Under the pieces are notes generated by a model. The model searched no databases. It saw only the letters and a program-made list of their open reading frames with translations, and had not been told where the DNA came from. A program made the translations under genes and the position numbers. From Numida meleagris (taxonomy: Eukaryota > Chordata > Aves > Galliformes > Numididae): a DNA stretch of 64,000 nucleotides. The stretch spans positions 71,965,405-72,029,404 of the forward strand of contig NC_034438.1 of NCBI RefSeq assembly GCF_002078875.1, read 5' to 3'. Of the stretch, positions 24,261 to 35,939 are shown piece after piece (within the stretch, counting starts at the first letter, position 1; each line of letters starts with the position of its first letter).

Positions 24261-27200
24261 GAGGGCTGTGGGGAACGTGCGCGCACCGAGACGGACTGTG
24301 CAGCTTTTCTTGCTTAGAATCTTAGAATCTTTAAGGTTGGAAAAAATCTCCGAGGCCCTCTAGTACAATAGTCAGCTATCGCTAAAACCATGTCCCTTGG
24401 TGGCACGTTTATTCTTTTCATGAAAGCCTCGAGGGACAGTGACTCCAAAACCTCCCTGGGCAGCTTGTTCCAATACTTCACCTTTCTGAGAAGAAATTTT
24501 TCCAACTGTCCAACCTCAACCTCCCTGTTGCAGCTTAAAGCCATTATTTCTCATCCTATCACTGTTAACTGATAAAAGAGGCCAAACCCCACCTCACTAC
24601 AGTTACCATTGATGTAGTTGTAGAGAGCAATAAGGTCTCTCCTGAGCCTCCTCTTCTCCACACCAAGCAATCCCAGCTCCCTCAGCTGCTCCTCACAAGG
24701 CTTGCACTCCAGATCATTCAACAGCTTTGTTGCCCTTTTTTGGACACGCTCTAGGGCCTCAATGTCTTCTGTATAGTGAATAGCCCAAAGCTGTACATAG
24801 TATTTGGGGTGCGGCCTCATCAGTGCCAAACACAGAAGGGGTTTCCCACAGTGTGTAACAGACTGAACTTTTACCTTCTTAACAGAAAATTGCTGTGCAG
24901 CTTTGAGATTCAGCAAGCCATAGCTCTGGCACTTCTGGTCCCTCTGATTCTGCTGCTGCAGGTGGCAGCGACTGACACCAAAGTGTGCAACAGCAGCACC
25001 AGAGCAAAGTCAACCCTGGCAGTGGGAATTGTGGCTACTTTGGGGGAGCTGTGTACTTTTATGGACCAACTTTTCCCTTTGAAGTCCCATTTTCTTTTTT
25101 TCTTTTTTCTTAGTATTTTGGGCAACTTTGCTAACAAATAACTTTGTGACTTTGTCCTTTGAGTTCCAGATCTTTCTCGGATGTTTCTTTCCTACTCTTT
25201 CTTGTGTCTTGGTTTCTTCTCCCTACTTGCTGCTTTTTGCACTTTCATTTTTTTTTCTGTTCAGCACTTTCCCCTTGTTTTGAAATGGGTATCACTAGAG
25301 ATTCCTGGGTGGATAGGCCTATTTGCCACTTCTATTCATGATCATAACAGATAGAACAGGAGGAATATTTTTGAAAAGAAGCTCTAGGTTTGCCCAGCCG
25401 AAGTGCTGCATGGGCATCTTTTGGCAGTATGTTTTAAGGAAGAGCTGAGGGGAGGCTCAGGCAAGCTCTATGGGAAAGAATCTCAGGAAGGCTTTAAACC
25501 TCTGACAACACATCTTTATTGTGTATGTGTAAACCGGCCCTTTCAAGGTTTGTGATGCCCTTGTAAAATTTGAAATCATGGTTTAAAGATAAGCCACCGT
25601 TTTTGTGCAGAATATTTTTATTTTTTTGCTTCCAACCAGGTAGTAATTTCTGTATGAAAAATCCCCATTAGGTAATAGACAGCAGAGACCAGACATCTTT
25701 TTTTTTTTTTTTTAATTTGTTATCATGTTTTTGGAAAATCAGGAAGATCTCACTTGCCAGCTGAATGTTTTTAAAATTTGCTGTCTGTGGAGCAGATAGT
25801 TTTCAACTCTTTTGCTATTTCTGCTTTACCATCAACTTTATGGTTCTAATAACTTGATAGATAGAAAAATTGCTGTGGTTTTAAGCAATATTATGTGAAC
25901 TGCACATCTAAAGCGAAGATACACAAACAGATATGTAAAATATACTCAATTCAGTAAAACTTCTCTTACTTTGGGGGGTTTCTGTACAAATACAAAAGGG
26001 ACATGCCTTCAGATACAAGTATTTTCCTCATTCAGCATGCTTTATCTCACAAGGAAGAGAGCTGAAGTTAATATTAAGCTTAAAACTGCTATCCTGAGAG
26101 TCATGAATGTAGCAAATTTTAAGTATATGAACAACCAGTGGGTCTTGTTACAGAGGCAGGGATATCTTGTCTGCTTCTAGAGAGTAATGTCAACAGTAAC
26201 CAAACCCTGAAAGTGAGTCATGTAGTTTGGAGCCACTCATAGGAGTTGTCTCAATGTGCTGGTTTTGAAGAGAAGTGCTGCTGCCAACTGTGCAGGAGCT
26301 ATGCATCAGACCCCTCAGTAATGCTACTTCTCTGACAAGCTGGTGGAAGCACTAGCCCTGTTGTAATACCTGTTTTACTGGTCATATGCCATTCCTGTGG
26401 CGCCAAGCAGCTTGACCTAATAGGGTAGTTATGCTCCTTAGGCCATACAGAAAGGAGCTGTCTTATCACATTTTAACAATCTCAACTTGCAGAATTGATT
26501 CCATGGAGAGGTTGTGGATTTAGTTAATGGTGATTTGCTACATTACTGTCTTTGCTGCTCCATCAAGTTTTATCTATCTAGCCTTTGCTATAGCGCAATT
26601 AGCTATAAGAAAGTAACTAAAATTTCTTTTATAAACTTTGAAAATGTAGTTGACATTTCATATCTTGAAAGTTTTTTCTGTTATTTTCTGTGTCCTCTTC
26701 CATAAGAGGATGGTTTTTGCAGACTGGCTTCGAACAATTTTCAAATTAATGTATTCTGTTCCAAAATATACTTGTCAGAGTTAGAAACTTTGCGGTACCA
26801 TTTGACAAATCGTATTTCTGGGAAGAAATGTATTAAATGTCTGTTTTGTTAAAAAGACAATTCTTTGTTTTTTGTTTTCAGGTGATCACTGGAGGCCATT
26901 ACGATGTTGACTGTCGATTGGAAGATCCTGATGGCATTGTATTGTACAAAGAGATGAAGAAACAATATGATAGCTTCACATTTACTGCATCCAGGAACGG
27001 AACATACAAATTCTGCTTCAGCAACGAGTTCTCTACTTTCACGCACAAAACTGTGTACTTTGATTTCCAGGTTGGAGAAGATCCACCGCTGTTCCCTAGT
27101 GAGAACAGAGTAACTGCACTTACCCAGGTAAAATGCTCTTGTGCTTGACAGCAACTGTTAGCTTGAAAGAGTGTGGTTTTTTTTCCAGATTCAGCTGCAT

Positions 27201-29007
27201 TACATATCTACATCACTTTTGAACATTACTTGGATTGGAGCTGTTAAAGTAACCTGAGTTTAAAAAATAACCTAGAATTTCTTGAATGGCAGAGGAGAGC
27301 TGAGAACAAGCTAGCCAATGCTTAAGAGAAATTTAGGATTAATAGCATTAAGTCTAGGCCATTTTTTTTTTAATATACTGAAGCACACGCAATACAAGTA
27401 AGGTATTTGGAGAAGGGAAGGCTAGTTTTCAGTGTACAGCACATTTTTAGTTAGAAGATTGTGGCTGCAGTTTTCTTGAGGCTTTTAATGTGACCAAATC
27501 TGGGCAGCTTTTGGACAGTGAAAGGTGAATGCCTGAAAGCAGAGGGGCTTGACACTTTAATATCCCTTCTGTAGAGTAGAAGGCCTCTACAGTTTATTAG
27601 TGACACCAATGGTAGAAATTAAGTTGGGAAACCTTCCCCTGAATCTCATTAAGAAGAATAACTTAGGACTTGTTCAGACACCAGGCTTGTAAAAGATGGT
27701 TAAACACAGATGTAAGTAACTGCAAGTGGCCCTAACTAGGGTGTAAAACTTTTCCTTTAATAATCATAGAATGGGTTGGAAGGGCCCTCAAAGATCATCT
27801 GATTACAACCCCCCTGCCACAGCTGGGGTTGCCAACTGCTAGATCAAGCACTAGATGAGGCTGCTCAGAGCCCCATCCACCCTGGCCTTGAATGCCTCCA
27901 GGGACAGGGCAGCCTGTTCCAGGGCCTCACAGCACTCTCTGTGAAAAAATTCCCCTGACATCTAATCTAAATCTGGAAATCCTAATTTTTAAGACATAAA
28001 ACTGAAAAACTACCTGTTAGAATTTAAATACTTTGAAGATCTGTTGATTGATTTCGTGGTGATCAAAGCACAGTGAAGAGTCCTGACTTAAACAACATGA
28101 GCTGAACATGGAAGAAGTTTGTGAAAAATGATTTAGGGCTTGGAAAACTGGCAGCATGGATTGAACAGGTTAAGTGGTTGTAGTTTAGGAGAGGAAATAA
28201 GTGAATTTGGGGAAGTTTTTCTGAATTATTTGCTATAGTGTTGTAGAACACTAAAAAGTAACAGGATTTTTCTTTCTCTAATTACTTTTTGCATACAAGA
28301 TTAAGAGAAGGGTCTCTTGCCAAAAGAACATGTTGAGTTTGTTAATGTAGTTTTTGAGATGTTGTAAGACTTAAGTGACAGACAGTGAAGAACATCATTG
28401 TTGTGTATGAATGCCATACATGTAGCATGTATTAAACAGTTCTGTATTTTAATGATAGAAACGGTTGGGATGTCTCTGTCATTTCAGTAGTTTTTCCAGT
28501 GTTCACTTCTGAAATCAAACATGCATTAATTTAAGATTTGTTTTGTAGTTTTCAGTGTAGTGTTCTGTATTAGATATGCACTTTTACGTGCTTCTTATTT
28601 AAGAGTCTGTGTGGACTAATGTAAGTTCAAATGTTACAGTATTTCAGCCTGACAATGAATTGAGCTAGTCTCTGGGATGTAATGTTGCTAAGTCCTAAAG
28701 CACAGTAATTCACAGAAAATGTATTAGAAGGGTTCTTAACGGGGAACTCTGCATTTGCTTGCTTCTCTAGATGGAGTCTGCCTGTGTTTCAATTCACGAA
28801 GCTTTGAAGTCGGTCATCGATTATCAGACTCACTTTCGACTGAGAGAAGCGCAAGGCCGCAGCAGAGCCGAGGATTTAAACACAAGAGTGGCATATTGGT
28901 CGATAGGGGAAGCAATCATTCTTCTTGTTGTTAGTATCGGGCAGGTATTTCTCCTCAAGAGCTTCTTCTCAGATAAAAGAACCACAACAACCCGTGTTGG
29001 ATCATAA
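23928..29007 (+). CDS. TMED7: TMED7, p24-family ER-Golgi cargo receptor (3 coding exons)
   Basis: Coding exons are 23928-24104, 26882-27127 and 28771-29007. Both introns are phase 0 and GT-AG, giving 219 aa (human about 224). TMED7 is a type I membrane protein of COPI/COPII vesicles that acts in early secretory cargo sorting with other p24 proteins. Residues 14-29 form the hydrophobic signal peptide. The GOLD domain follows, with Cys43 and Cys54 from exon 1 and Cys70 and Cys104 from exon 2, and an N-glycosylation site Asn-Gly-Thr at 98-100. A coiled-coil region follows, then a membrane span at about 184-203. The short cytosolic tail contains Phe-Phe (206-207) and ends Thr-Arg-Val-Gly-Ser, which separates TMED7 from TMED3. 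The start has G at -3. Intron 1 holds an antisense CR1. Confidence 0.98.
24314..24905 (-). mobile_element. CR1 LINE antisense in TMED7 intron 1
   Basis: On the plus strand it starts with the inverted CR1 tail (AGAATCTTAGAATC at 24316-24329). On the minus strand an open frame of 121 codons (24916-24551) carries the [14 protein letters not shown] block and the [11 protein letters not shown] block of the ORF2 C-terminus. It is oriented against TMED7 and lies 0.2 kb after the exon 1 donor. Confidence 0.9.
24906..26881. other. TMED7: TMED7 intron 1 remainder
   Basis: Mostly AT-rich unique sequence. It has a T run near 25696-25716 and a pyrimidine-rich tract before the exon 2 acceptor at 26880-26881. 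No independent gene was recognised. Confidence 0.6.
27762..27985 (-). mobile_element. CR1 3' fragment in TMED7 intron 2
   Basis: An inverted CR1 tail. It starts AATCATAGAATGGGTTGG and contains blocks complementary to the CR1 3'UTR and the end of ORF2, such as GGGCAGCCTGTTCCAGGGCC. It is short, non-coding and antisense to the host gene. Confidence 0.9.
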
Positions 29008-31660
29008 CTGGTAGTCATAATGCTTCAGGTCATTATGCACTATTAATCTGTAAAGTTATTGTTCTCCAATTAATTCTAGGTACAAAGGATCTAAATATGT
29101 GCAGCATTCAAGCGTGTCTACCCATCATCTATTAGAATTGCAAAACAGACACAAAAAGTTACAGAAGGGACACACGATAACATTAAAAAAAAAACCACAC
29201 TTCTGCTTTCTGATTCCTCTATTAAACATCTTGCATTGACCAGCCTATCTGTCTTTTACTTATTTTAATCCAAACAGGTTGTTTTCTTTTTGTGTTTTGT
29301 TTTTTTTTTTTACCAGGGAAATTATTTATCTGCAGTATAAAACTTTATAAGAACCAAGCAATCAAATGTCTGGTGTGCAGAAGCAATGCATATAAAAAGT
29401 GTGGCTTGATTATAATTTCCAGGCTGAATGGATTGCATTATAAACAAGTAAATGTGATGAACTGTAATATGCTGTTTTGATTTGCTGTTTTAAAAAAAAA
29501 ATGAATACATCCCTTGCTTATTTGTAAATCTCTTGCAAGCGTGACACTACATCAGGGCTCGTTCTCAGTCAGCCCAGTAAATCACTTTCAAAACATGTTA
29601 AATTTTATAGTTGAGTGCATTTGCTTAAGCATGTATTCTTCTATAGTAAGGTATAATGTTTTTCCTCTTTTATGATGTTTGTTTTACTGAACAGATTTTA
29701 AACTGAGACTACTCAGGAAATAGATTTTCTGTCTTTAAAAATCCAAATCTCCAAATTTATTTTTAAAACTTGCAATAAAATAGAGAGTTGTAACTTTGTC
29801 TCTGAAGCTGTGCAGTGTCTGGGCACACGTTGCTGCTGCTTTTTGGATTTAAGACCAGAGGTAGCTTGGTTTGTTAGGCAGCACAGCACCAGCACTGGCC
29901 TAAGCTATACTACACATGAGGCACATACAAAGGTTTTTACCAAGTTGTTTTCCAGTTAAGAGGCCGATTTGATATTGATACTGCATTGCACGTGTGCTGT
30001 AAATTTTATTTCCTTGTGTGTGGTGCACTGATACAGTATGGCCTTGTGCATCTGATTGCCACTCTTTTTTTGCTAGTGGTCAGAAAATGTTTTAATTATT
30101 TTAGGTTATCTTTTCGTAGAGTTAATAGCCACATTGTTTCCACTGCTTGTGTATTTAGTAGCTTATGTACTGTAAAGTCTTGCTTTATTTGGATGTGGAA
30201 GGAAGTGTATGAACATACATACAGCTTAAACTGAACTGGTCAAATCCTTCAGGTGCCTCTGGAGGAATAAGTAGGCTGCAGCTTGTAAATGCACACAAAC
30301 TAAACTAAGGTGGGAAAAAAAGGTCATGTGTTACTGACTAATTCAAAAGATGCTTCTTAAACTAATTTTCAGCAACCAGAGAAAGAATGCTACATCCTCA
30401 TTCATAGCCTGTGTTATCTCTAGCAAAAAGTTGAAAGTGACCCTGAAGCATTCTGAAGAATCTACCTAAGATAACTTCATTTAAAACGGTGTGATGAAAA
30501 ATAAAAATAAAAAGTGTACTCATCCCTCTTTTGGAAAAAAACTTCTTCAGAAACCAAAAAAACCTGAAGAAAATGAACCCCAAAATAAGTTAAAAGGTCA
30601 TGGAGGTACTAAAAAGCTTAAGATATGTAAAATTCAGGATTACGTGTAATGTCTCATATTGAACTTCAAATACCACATTCTCATTTTGGTATGCAGGCTT
30701 CCAAGAAATAGTTAAATTCACAAAAATCAGAAAAGAAGAAAGCAAGCTAGTCCTTTCTTTTGAGACAGGTGTGTGCCTATGCACTATGTTCTTAATCATA
30801 CCTACGTGTGTACTTCTGCAGCTGATACTCAGTAGTTTTTGGCTGCTTTGCACACAACAGTGAAGCAAGTTCTACACTTTGGGTGCAACTATGAAAACAT
30901 GATTTAATTACAAAATTGTCTTCTACAATCTTCTGAATTTTGAATATCACTTCTGTAGCTTTAATCAAAACGAAGACATTTGTTTTAAAGATTGAAACTT
31001 TTTTTCCCGCTGTGTTCTGTGTGCTATTAAAATTGGTAAACAGTGGGGTAAAGCAGATGCTGGTTGTCCATCATATACGTGTCTATTCTTTCATAATGTT
31101 TGAATGTGTAAGGTGGGACTGTTGCTCTCAACATTATGCCCACTGCAGAGGTTTAGTGGACTTGACTTTTTCATTAAAATTAGTTATCTGAACCAGTCCT
31201 CTGATATCTTGCTACAGAATATGCAGCAATAGCTTAAAATGCCTTTATTTTGTCTTATTAAAAACATGGCACAGACACCCATTTAAACATAGATGTACAT
31301 AGTTTTTTAAATGTGATGGAATAGGATATAATAAAACATGCTAATATGCAGAGAATGAAGAAATGCTTTGTGACTTTTTGTTTAAGCTGCATCTTTTCAT
31401 ATATGAAAAGATTAGCTTGATTAATGGTGTCATACGCAAGTAAATTGCCATGCATTAATGGGGATACAACTGTGTTTTTAACTGCTAAAGACCCTAGTTT
31501 TCAGCTGTTCCTTCAGTGTTTTGTGTTTACGCAACTTCTTTTCGTGTTGTGAACTGTCAGTTTTTGATTTAGTTTGGAAAAAAAAAAAAAAAGTTTGAGT
31601 AAGACAAGAAACAGACTCTGTGAATACTGTATGGGAAAATAAAAAATTAATATATGATTG
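29008..31660 (+). other. TMED7: Probable TMED7 3'UTR and polyadenylation signals
   Basis: AT-rich sequence after the stop codon with no coding potential. AATAAA occurs at 29774-29779. A stronger candidate at 31638-31643 is followed by a GT-rich stretch (TGTGGTCTGGCTGTTTGG) typical of a downstream cleavage element. If the distal site is used, the 3'UTR is about 2.6 kb, in line with the long TMED7 3'UTRs known in vertebrates. The end point is inferred. Confidence 0.55.
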
Positions 31661-33980
31661 TGGTCTGGCTGTTTGGTCTGCATTTGGGAGTGGGGAGCAT
31701 TATTCTTTTAAATGATAATGTGTCAACTTGTATTTCAATACATCACATTGAAAAGTCTTAATCTACCTGAGCTTTGATCATTCTTCCATCACTGCGCATT
31801 GAGAAGTAATTCAGTTCACTGCTGTTGATAATTAGCTGTGCTTTAAGGTCACTGGAGAAAAACAAAGTTCCAGTTGTGATTTGGAATAGTGGGGCTGTGG
31901 TTGGCCAGCCTTGCCTTGCAGGAGGTCAGCTGGGGGCTGGCAGGGCAGTGGCTTCCTTATGACATGACACGACATACGCTGTCGTCGTGGCTCTCTATTT
32001 GGGAGCTGACCAGCACTTGCTTTGGTTTATGACATCCTAGTGTAAAGTACAGCTTACGTGCCGGTGGATGTGTTACCAAAGCAGTTTGTTCACAGTCTTG
32101 TAAACCATGGTGTAGGATCTTCCGCTAAAAACGCAAACATAGAGCTGCCCTGCTTAAAAGTGTTTGCATTCAGGAAGTGAATGCGGAGTGGTTATGGAGA
32201 CCTCATTTTGAGCCCTTACGGTTCAGAACGCTTTGATAACTTGTATCTTCTTAATATTTATGTATGCATATTATTCTATGCATGCATATAGGCAGCTGCG
32301 ATGGAGCATTCATGAATGCTGTGGCCTAAAATCACTTCCTTGAGAGTCAGACAAAGGTATGAAAAATGCTGGCTCATACAAGGTATTTTGAGGTGTTATA
32401 CAGCATGCATTTTCATCCTTACTCTGGTTACTTAAGCTATGGAAAAACAGCTACACCAAAGTGAATTTTAGGGGCTTTTAAAAACCTTTTTTTGGAGTCC
32501 TTGTGCTATTTTTCTCAGTTTTTCTGTTTCCTATTTGTTTGACAATGGTCCATCTACAGTGTATTGAAAAAAAAAAGTCCTATTCAGTGCCTTAGAGGAT
32601 GCAAGGTTTTTAGTTTTCTCATAAATTTTAATTTCTGAAGTTGAAAATGGAAGCCAAGCTTCTCAACTCTGGAAATACAAATAAATATAATTACACTTAA
32701 GGAAAATGTGGAAATCATCACTGCATAGATGATAGAAAGCAATCAGAGTAACAAGAAATAGCTCACCATAATTCTACAAACAGTGAGCAGTGGGAAAGAG
32801 TATTTGTTCTGAGATGGCATGAGGAGCTTTTTATCATACGATATGTTTTTGCTTTTGAATACTACAAACAAAATAAAATTTACACAGGTTCAGGAATACT
32901 CATTTTCTTGGAGTTTGGTTTTATATTAACAGAAATAACTATAATGTCACCACCCTTTGCTCAGTCTTTCATCTTCCCTATCCCTGCCCTGCTTCTTCCC
33001 AAGAATTTTATACGAATCCCTGCTCTGATGGAGTTGTAGCTCCTACATTTATGCTCTGGTGTAGTTCACTGGGCTACCATAAGCCGGTTCATAACTCCAA
33101 ATAGGGAAAGTTGGCATGGATGGCCACGCAGTGTTACTGATTTTACTGCTGTGCTTGTGTGCTGAGGGACGCAGATAGCAGCTGCCTCCTTGTACAACCT
33201 GTTCTGTGCCCCTTCCCTTGCAAGGTTTTGGTACCTGACAGCAAAAGGGAGGACCAACAGCAACATAAGGTGTCTGAAAGTGCAATTACTGCTGTGGGAA
33301 TAGCACAGCTGAATGTGGTTTTTGTTGTTAATACTGTTTTTTAATATCAAAAAAGGTAATGTTCGGGACTGTCTCATAATACATTTGGTCAGAGCTCAAA
33401 ACTGAAGAAAAAAGTGAATTATAGGATCAGCGCTTTTTCCAGGTCTTTCTGTTTTCCATTTAAACTGAACAGAAATATAAAATAATCAGCATGGAGGATG
33501 TTTATATTGATAATGAGGAAGAAGATTTGCATATCTTTCAGTAGGAAGGGTATGGGCGCAAGAGAAGAGCAAGCTTGTTTTATCAGGGGATGGGGGGAGG
33601 AGGAGGATATAAAAATTGCTTTTATGGATTAAAATAATGTGAAATACAGAAGTATTGCCTGAGCAGCACACAGACAGCAGTACGTCTGTGAGCGTGATAT
33701 TTTCTTGTGGGATCAGAATGCTGCCATGCTCTCTGCATGTGTGCTGGAGGGCTGGGAGGCTGCGGTGGTGAAATAAGAGCATGGAATCAGCAGAACTCAC
33801 AGCAAAAAACATTTGTGCTTGAGTGTAGCACAAGATAGGCCAGGGCAGCCTTTCATGAGTATCAAGTACTGTTAAAATAATTACTCAACTACGTGGAATT
33901 TCTGGCATATGTGGAAAGTGCTGAACTTTCAGGAATCAGAAAAGCTGGAGCTGATTTACGAAAGGAGGTGCTGCTGGGAT
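31661..33980. other. Intergenic between TMED7 and MARVELD2
   Basis: No exon recognised. In particular no frame resembles the single coding exon of TICAM2, the downstream neighbour of TMED7 in mammals. Short ORFs around 33050-33380 and 33486-33833 have no recognisable domain. Confidence 0.6.
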
Positions 33981-33984
33981 CCTG

Positions 33985-34117
33985 CCAGAGGCATCGCTTA
34001 GAGGGGCTGGCTCTGGACAACACGATGGAGCTGTGGATGTCCCTGCTCATTGCAGGGGACGTAGATGACCTTTATAGGTCCCTTCCAACTCCAAGGATTC
34101 TATGATTCTATGATTTT
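33985..34117 (+). mobile_element. CR1 3' tail fragment
   Basis: A short CR1 tail ending in two octamers, ATTCTATGATTCTATG, at 34098-34113. It is preceded by the CCTTTATAGGTCCCTTCCA block of the CR1 3'UTR. It has no coding content. Confidence 0.88.
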
Positions 34118-35424
34118 TTCTTACACCTCTGTGTTACATTACATGAAAATACAGTTTGTTTTATCAGAGCTTCAGGTTAAAGCTTTGTGTCTGGGCAAAG
34201 AACACTCCTCTTTCCGTATCAAATCAATTTTGTTCTTGCTTAAATCTTTCAGATTGTAAAAACAAAGATTTGAACCATGTCATACAGTCAGAAAACTAGG
34301 AAAGGATAGAAAACTAATACTTGATACAATTGAAGAGAAGGATGAACAAGAACCATAAACAAGACTGTAGTTAAAATGTTGCTACTAACATTCAAATCTA
34401 CTAAATGAGTTTCATCTGGAAAAACTTCAAAGAGCTGAAATACAAAGTGATGTCATTTCAAGTGAAACTCACAACAGGTGTATACAATGCTTCTGTATGA
34501 AAGTTGTTTTTTTCCTCCTTAATTTAATAAAAAATAAAGTGCTCTTAAGGAAAGTAAATATCAGGTTTACCTGCTGAAATACCTACCCAGTGGTAGTCTC
34601 CCAGCGTCTTGGAAGGAAGCAATCTCAGCTGAAAAAAAGAAGCTCCAGTAACACGTTGGGTGGATTGCAATGCACAGATGGTTATGACACTGGAAAAGAA
34701 ATAATTCATAAGTTTACTGAAGTGATCCTTTATATATTTGAATTATTTTGTATACAGAATCAGTTTACATCTACTTGTGTTTATCACGTTACCAACACGT
34801 ATTTATAGACTGCCCCGACATAATAAAGAATCATCTGTCTATTTAGATATAGAGTTACTACTGCATAGCTTGCATAACGAATTCGTCTGGACTTTAAGAC
34901 CTTAGCTAAAGATGTAAAGTCTTTTGTTACAAGTAATTAAGGCAGCAGAGGTAACCCAGCAGTCTGAACAGTGACTTCCAGGTGACATACATACTACAAA
35001 TATTACATATTACGTATTTGCTAAATATCTTCTTCCGCATGAAACGGCTGCTTACTACTGGATTGCCTCACATTACACATTCTGTTCAATGCACTGCAAA
35101 CATTGACTTTTTTCTACTTTATCTGAGAAAGTCTTTTTAAAGCCTTTTAAGTTGCTTGAAAGAGATCAGTAAGCAACAAGATCTAGCTAATAGAGTTTAC
35201 CAGATCTCCAAAGGGCATCTAATTATGTCCCACAGACACTTTTAAAAGAAGCCTTAAGCTTGAAAGAATGACTTAATTAGTAAAGCCTGATCAATTATTA
35301 ATAAATAGGAAATGGGTGTGGGTGGGGAGGGACAAGTTAATGGTTAATTCTGCAGTGGAGGAAGGTTGCCAATACAGTAATGCAGAAATCTGTCCCAGTA
35401 TGTGGATTGTCCAGCAGAGGTGTA
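34118..35424. other. Intergenic, no gene recognised
   Basis: AT-rich sequence; nothing supported beyond scattered A/T runs. Confidence 0.5.
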
Positions 35425-35938
35425 TGAGGGCTGCTCGGAAAGTAATGCCTGCTATTTTATGATATTGGCCCACAACCTCAGAGGCAGATGTAGGTAGTAC
35501 AGCAGCAGAGGCTGAACCAATATTCCGTTCCCTGTTGTTGCCATGTGACAGATGGCAGCAGAAGGGCAGTCTGACAGAATGGTGTCTGACGTGGAAGAGC
35601 GTCTGAAGCAAAGGTGTGGAGCTGAACACCTCTATGCCTTAAAGCTGGCACCCACTGACATTCATCAGTCCTTGCTGAACCCTCACGGGGACCAGCAGTG
35701 GTGACAGCAGCATGAAAGACAAGCCACATTCTGGACAGCCATGCCCAGCTGTCACTCCACAAAATTAAGAGTGACTTGATCAGCTCATCTGCATGATTGT
35801 GACTATCTTGAAAGACAGTGCTTTGTATCTGAGAATTTGCTCTATGAAATAGTGTTCTTGTGCTCTTTGTATCTTTTGTGCCTCCCATGGAAATAAATAG
35901 GAGGCTTTTTTTTTTTTTTTTTTTTGGCGTAACCTACA
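35425..35938 (+). mobile_element. Internally deleted mariner (Galluhop-like) copy 2
   Basis: A relative of the element at 1581-2126. The left end contains GGGCTGCTCGGAAAGTAATG, preceded by TA at 35423-35424. The right end reads AATAAATAGGAGGC, then a run of about 22 T that replaces part of the terminal repeat, then a CGTAACCTACATA-like end. The left part retains transposase N-terminal remnants, with the block for Lys-Asp-Lys-Pro and then Gly near 35713-35735. The catalytic region is deleted, at a junction that differs from copy 1. Confidence 0.82.
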
Positions 35939-35939
35939 T

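Noticed and set aside
26837..27148. Independent 103-codon ORF at TMED7 exon 2
   Set aside because: It is the coding exon with intron sequence on both sides. Consensus splice sites at 26881 and 27128 trim it to 82 codons.
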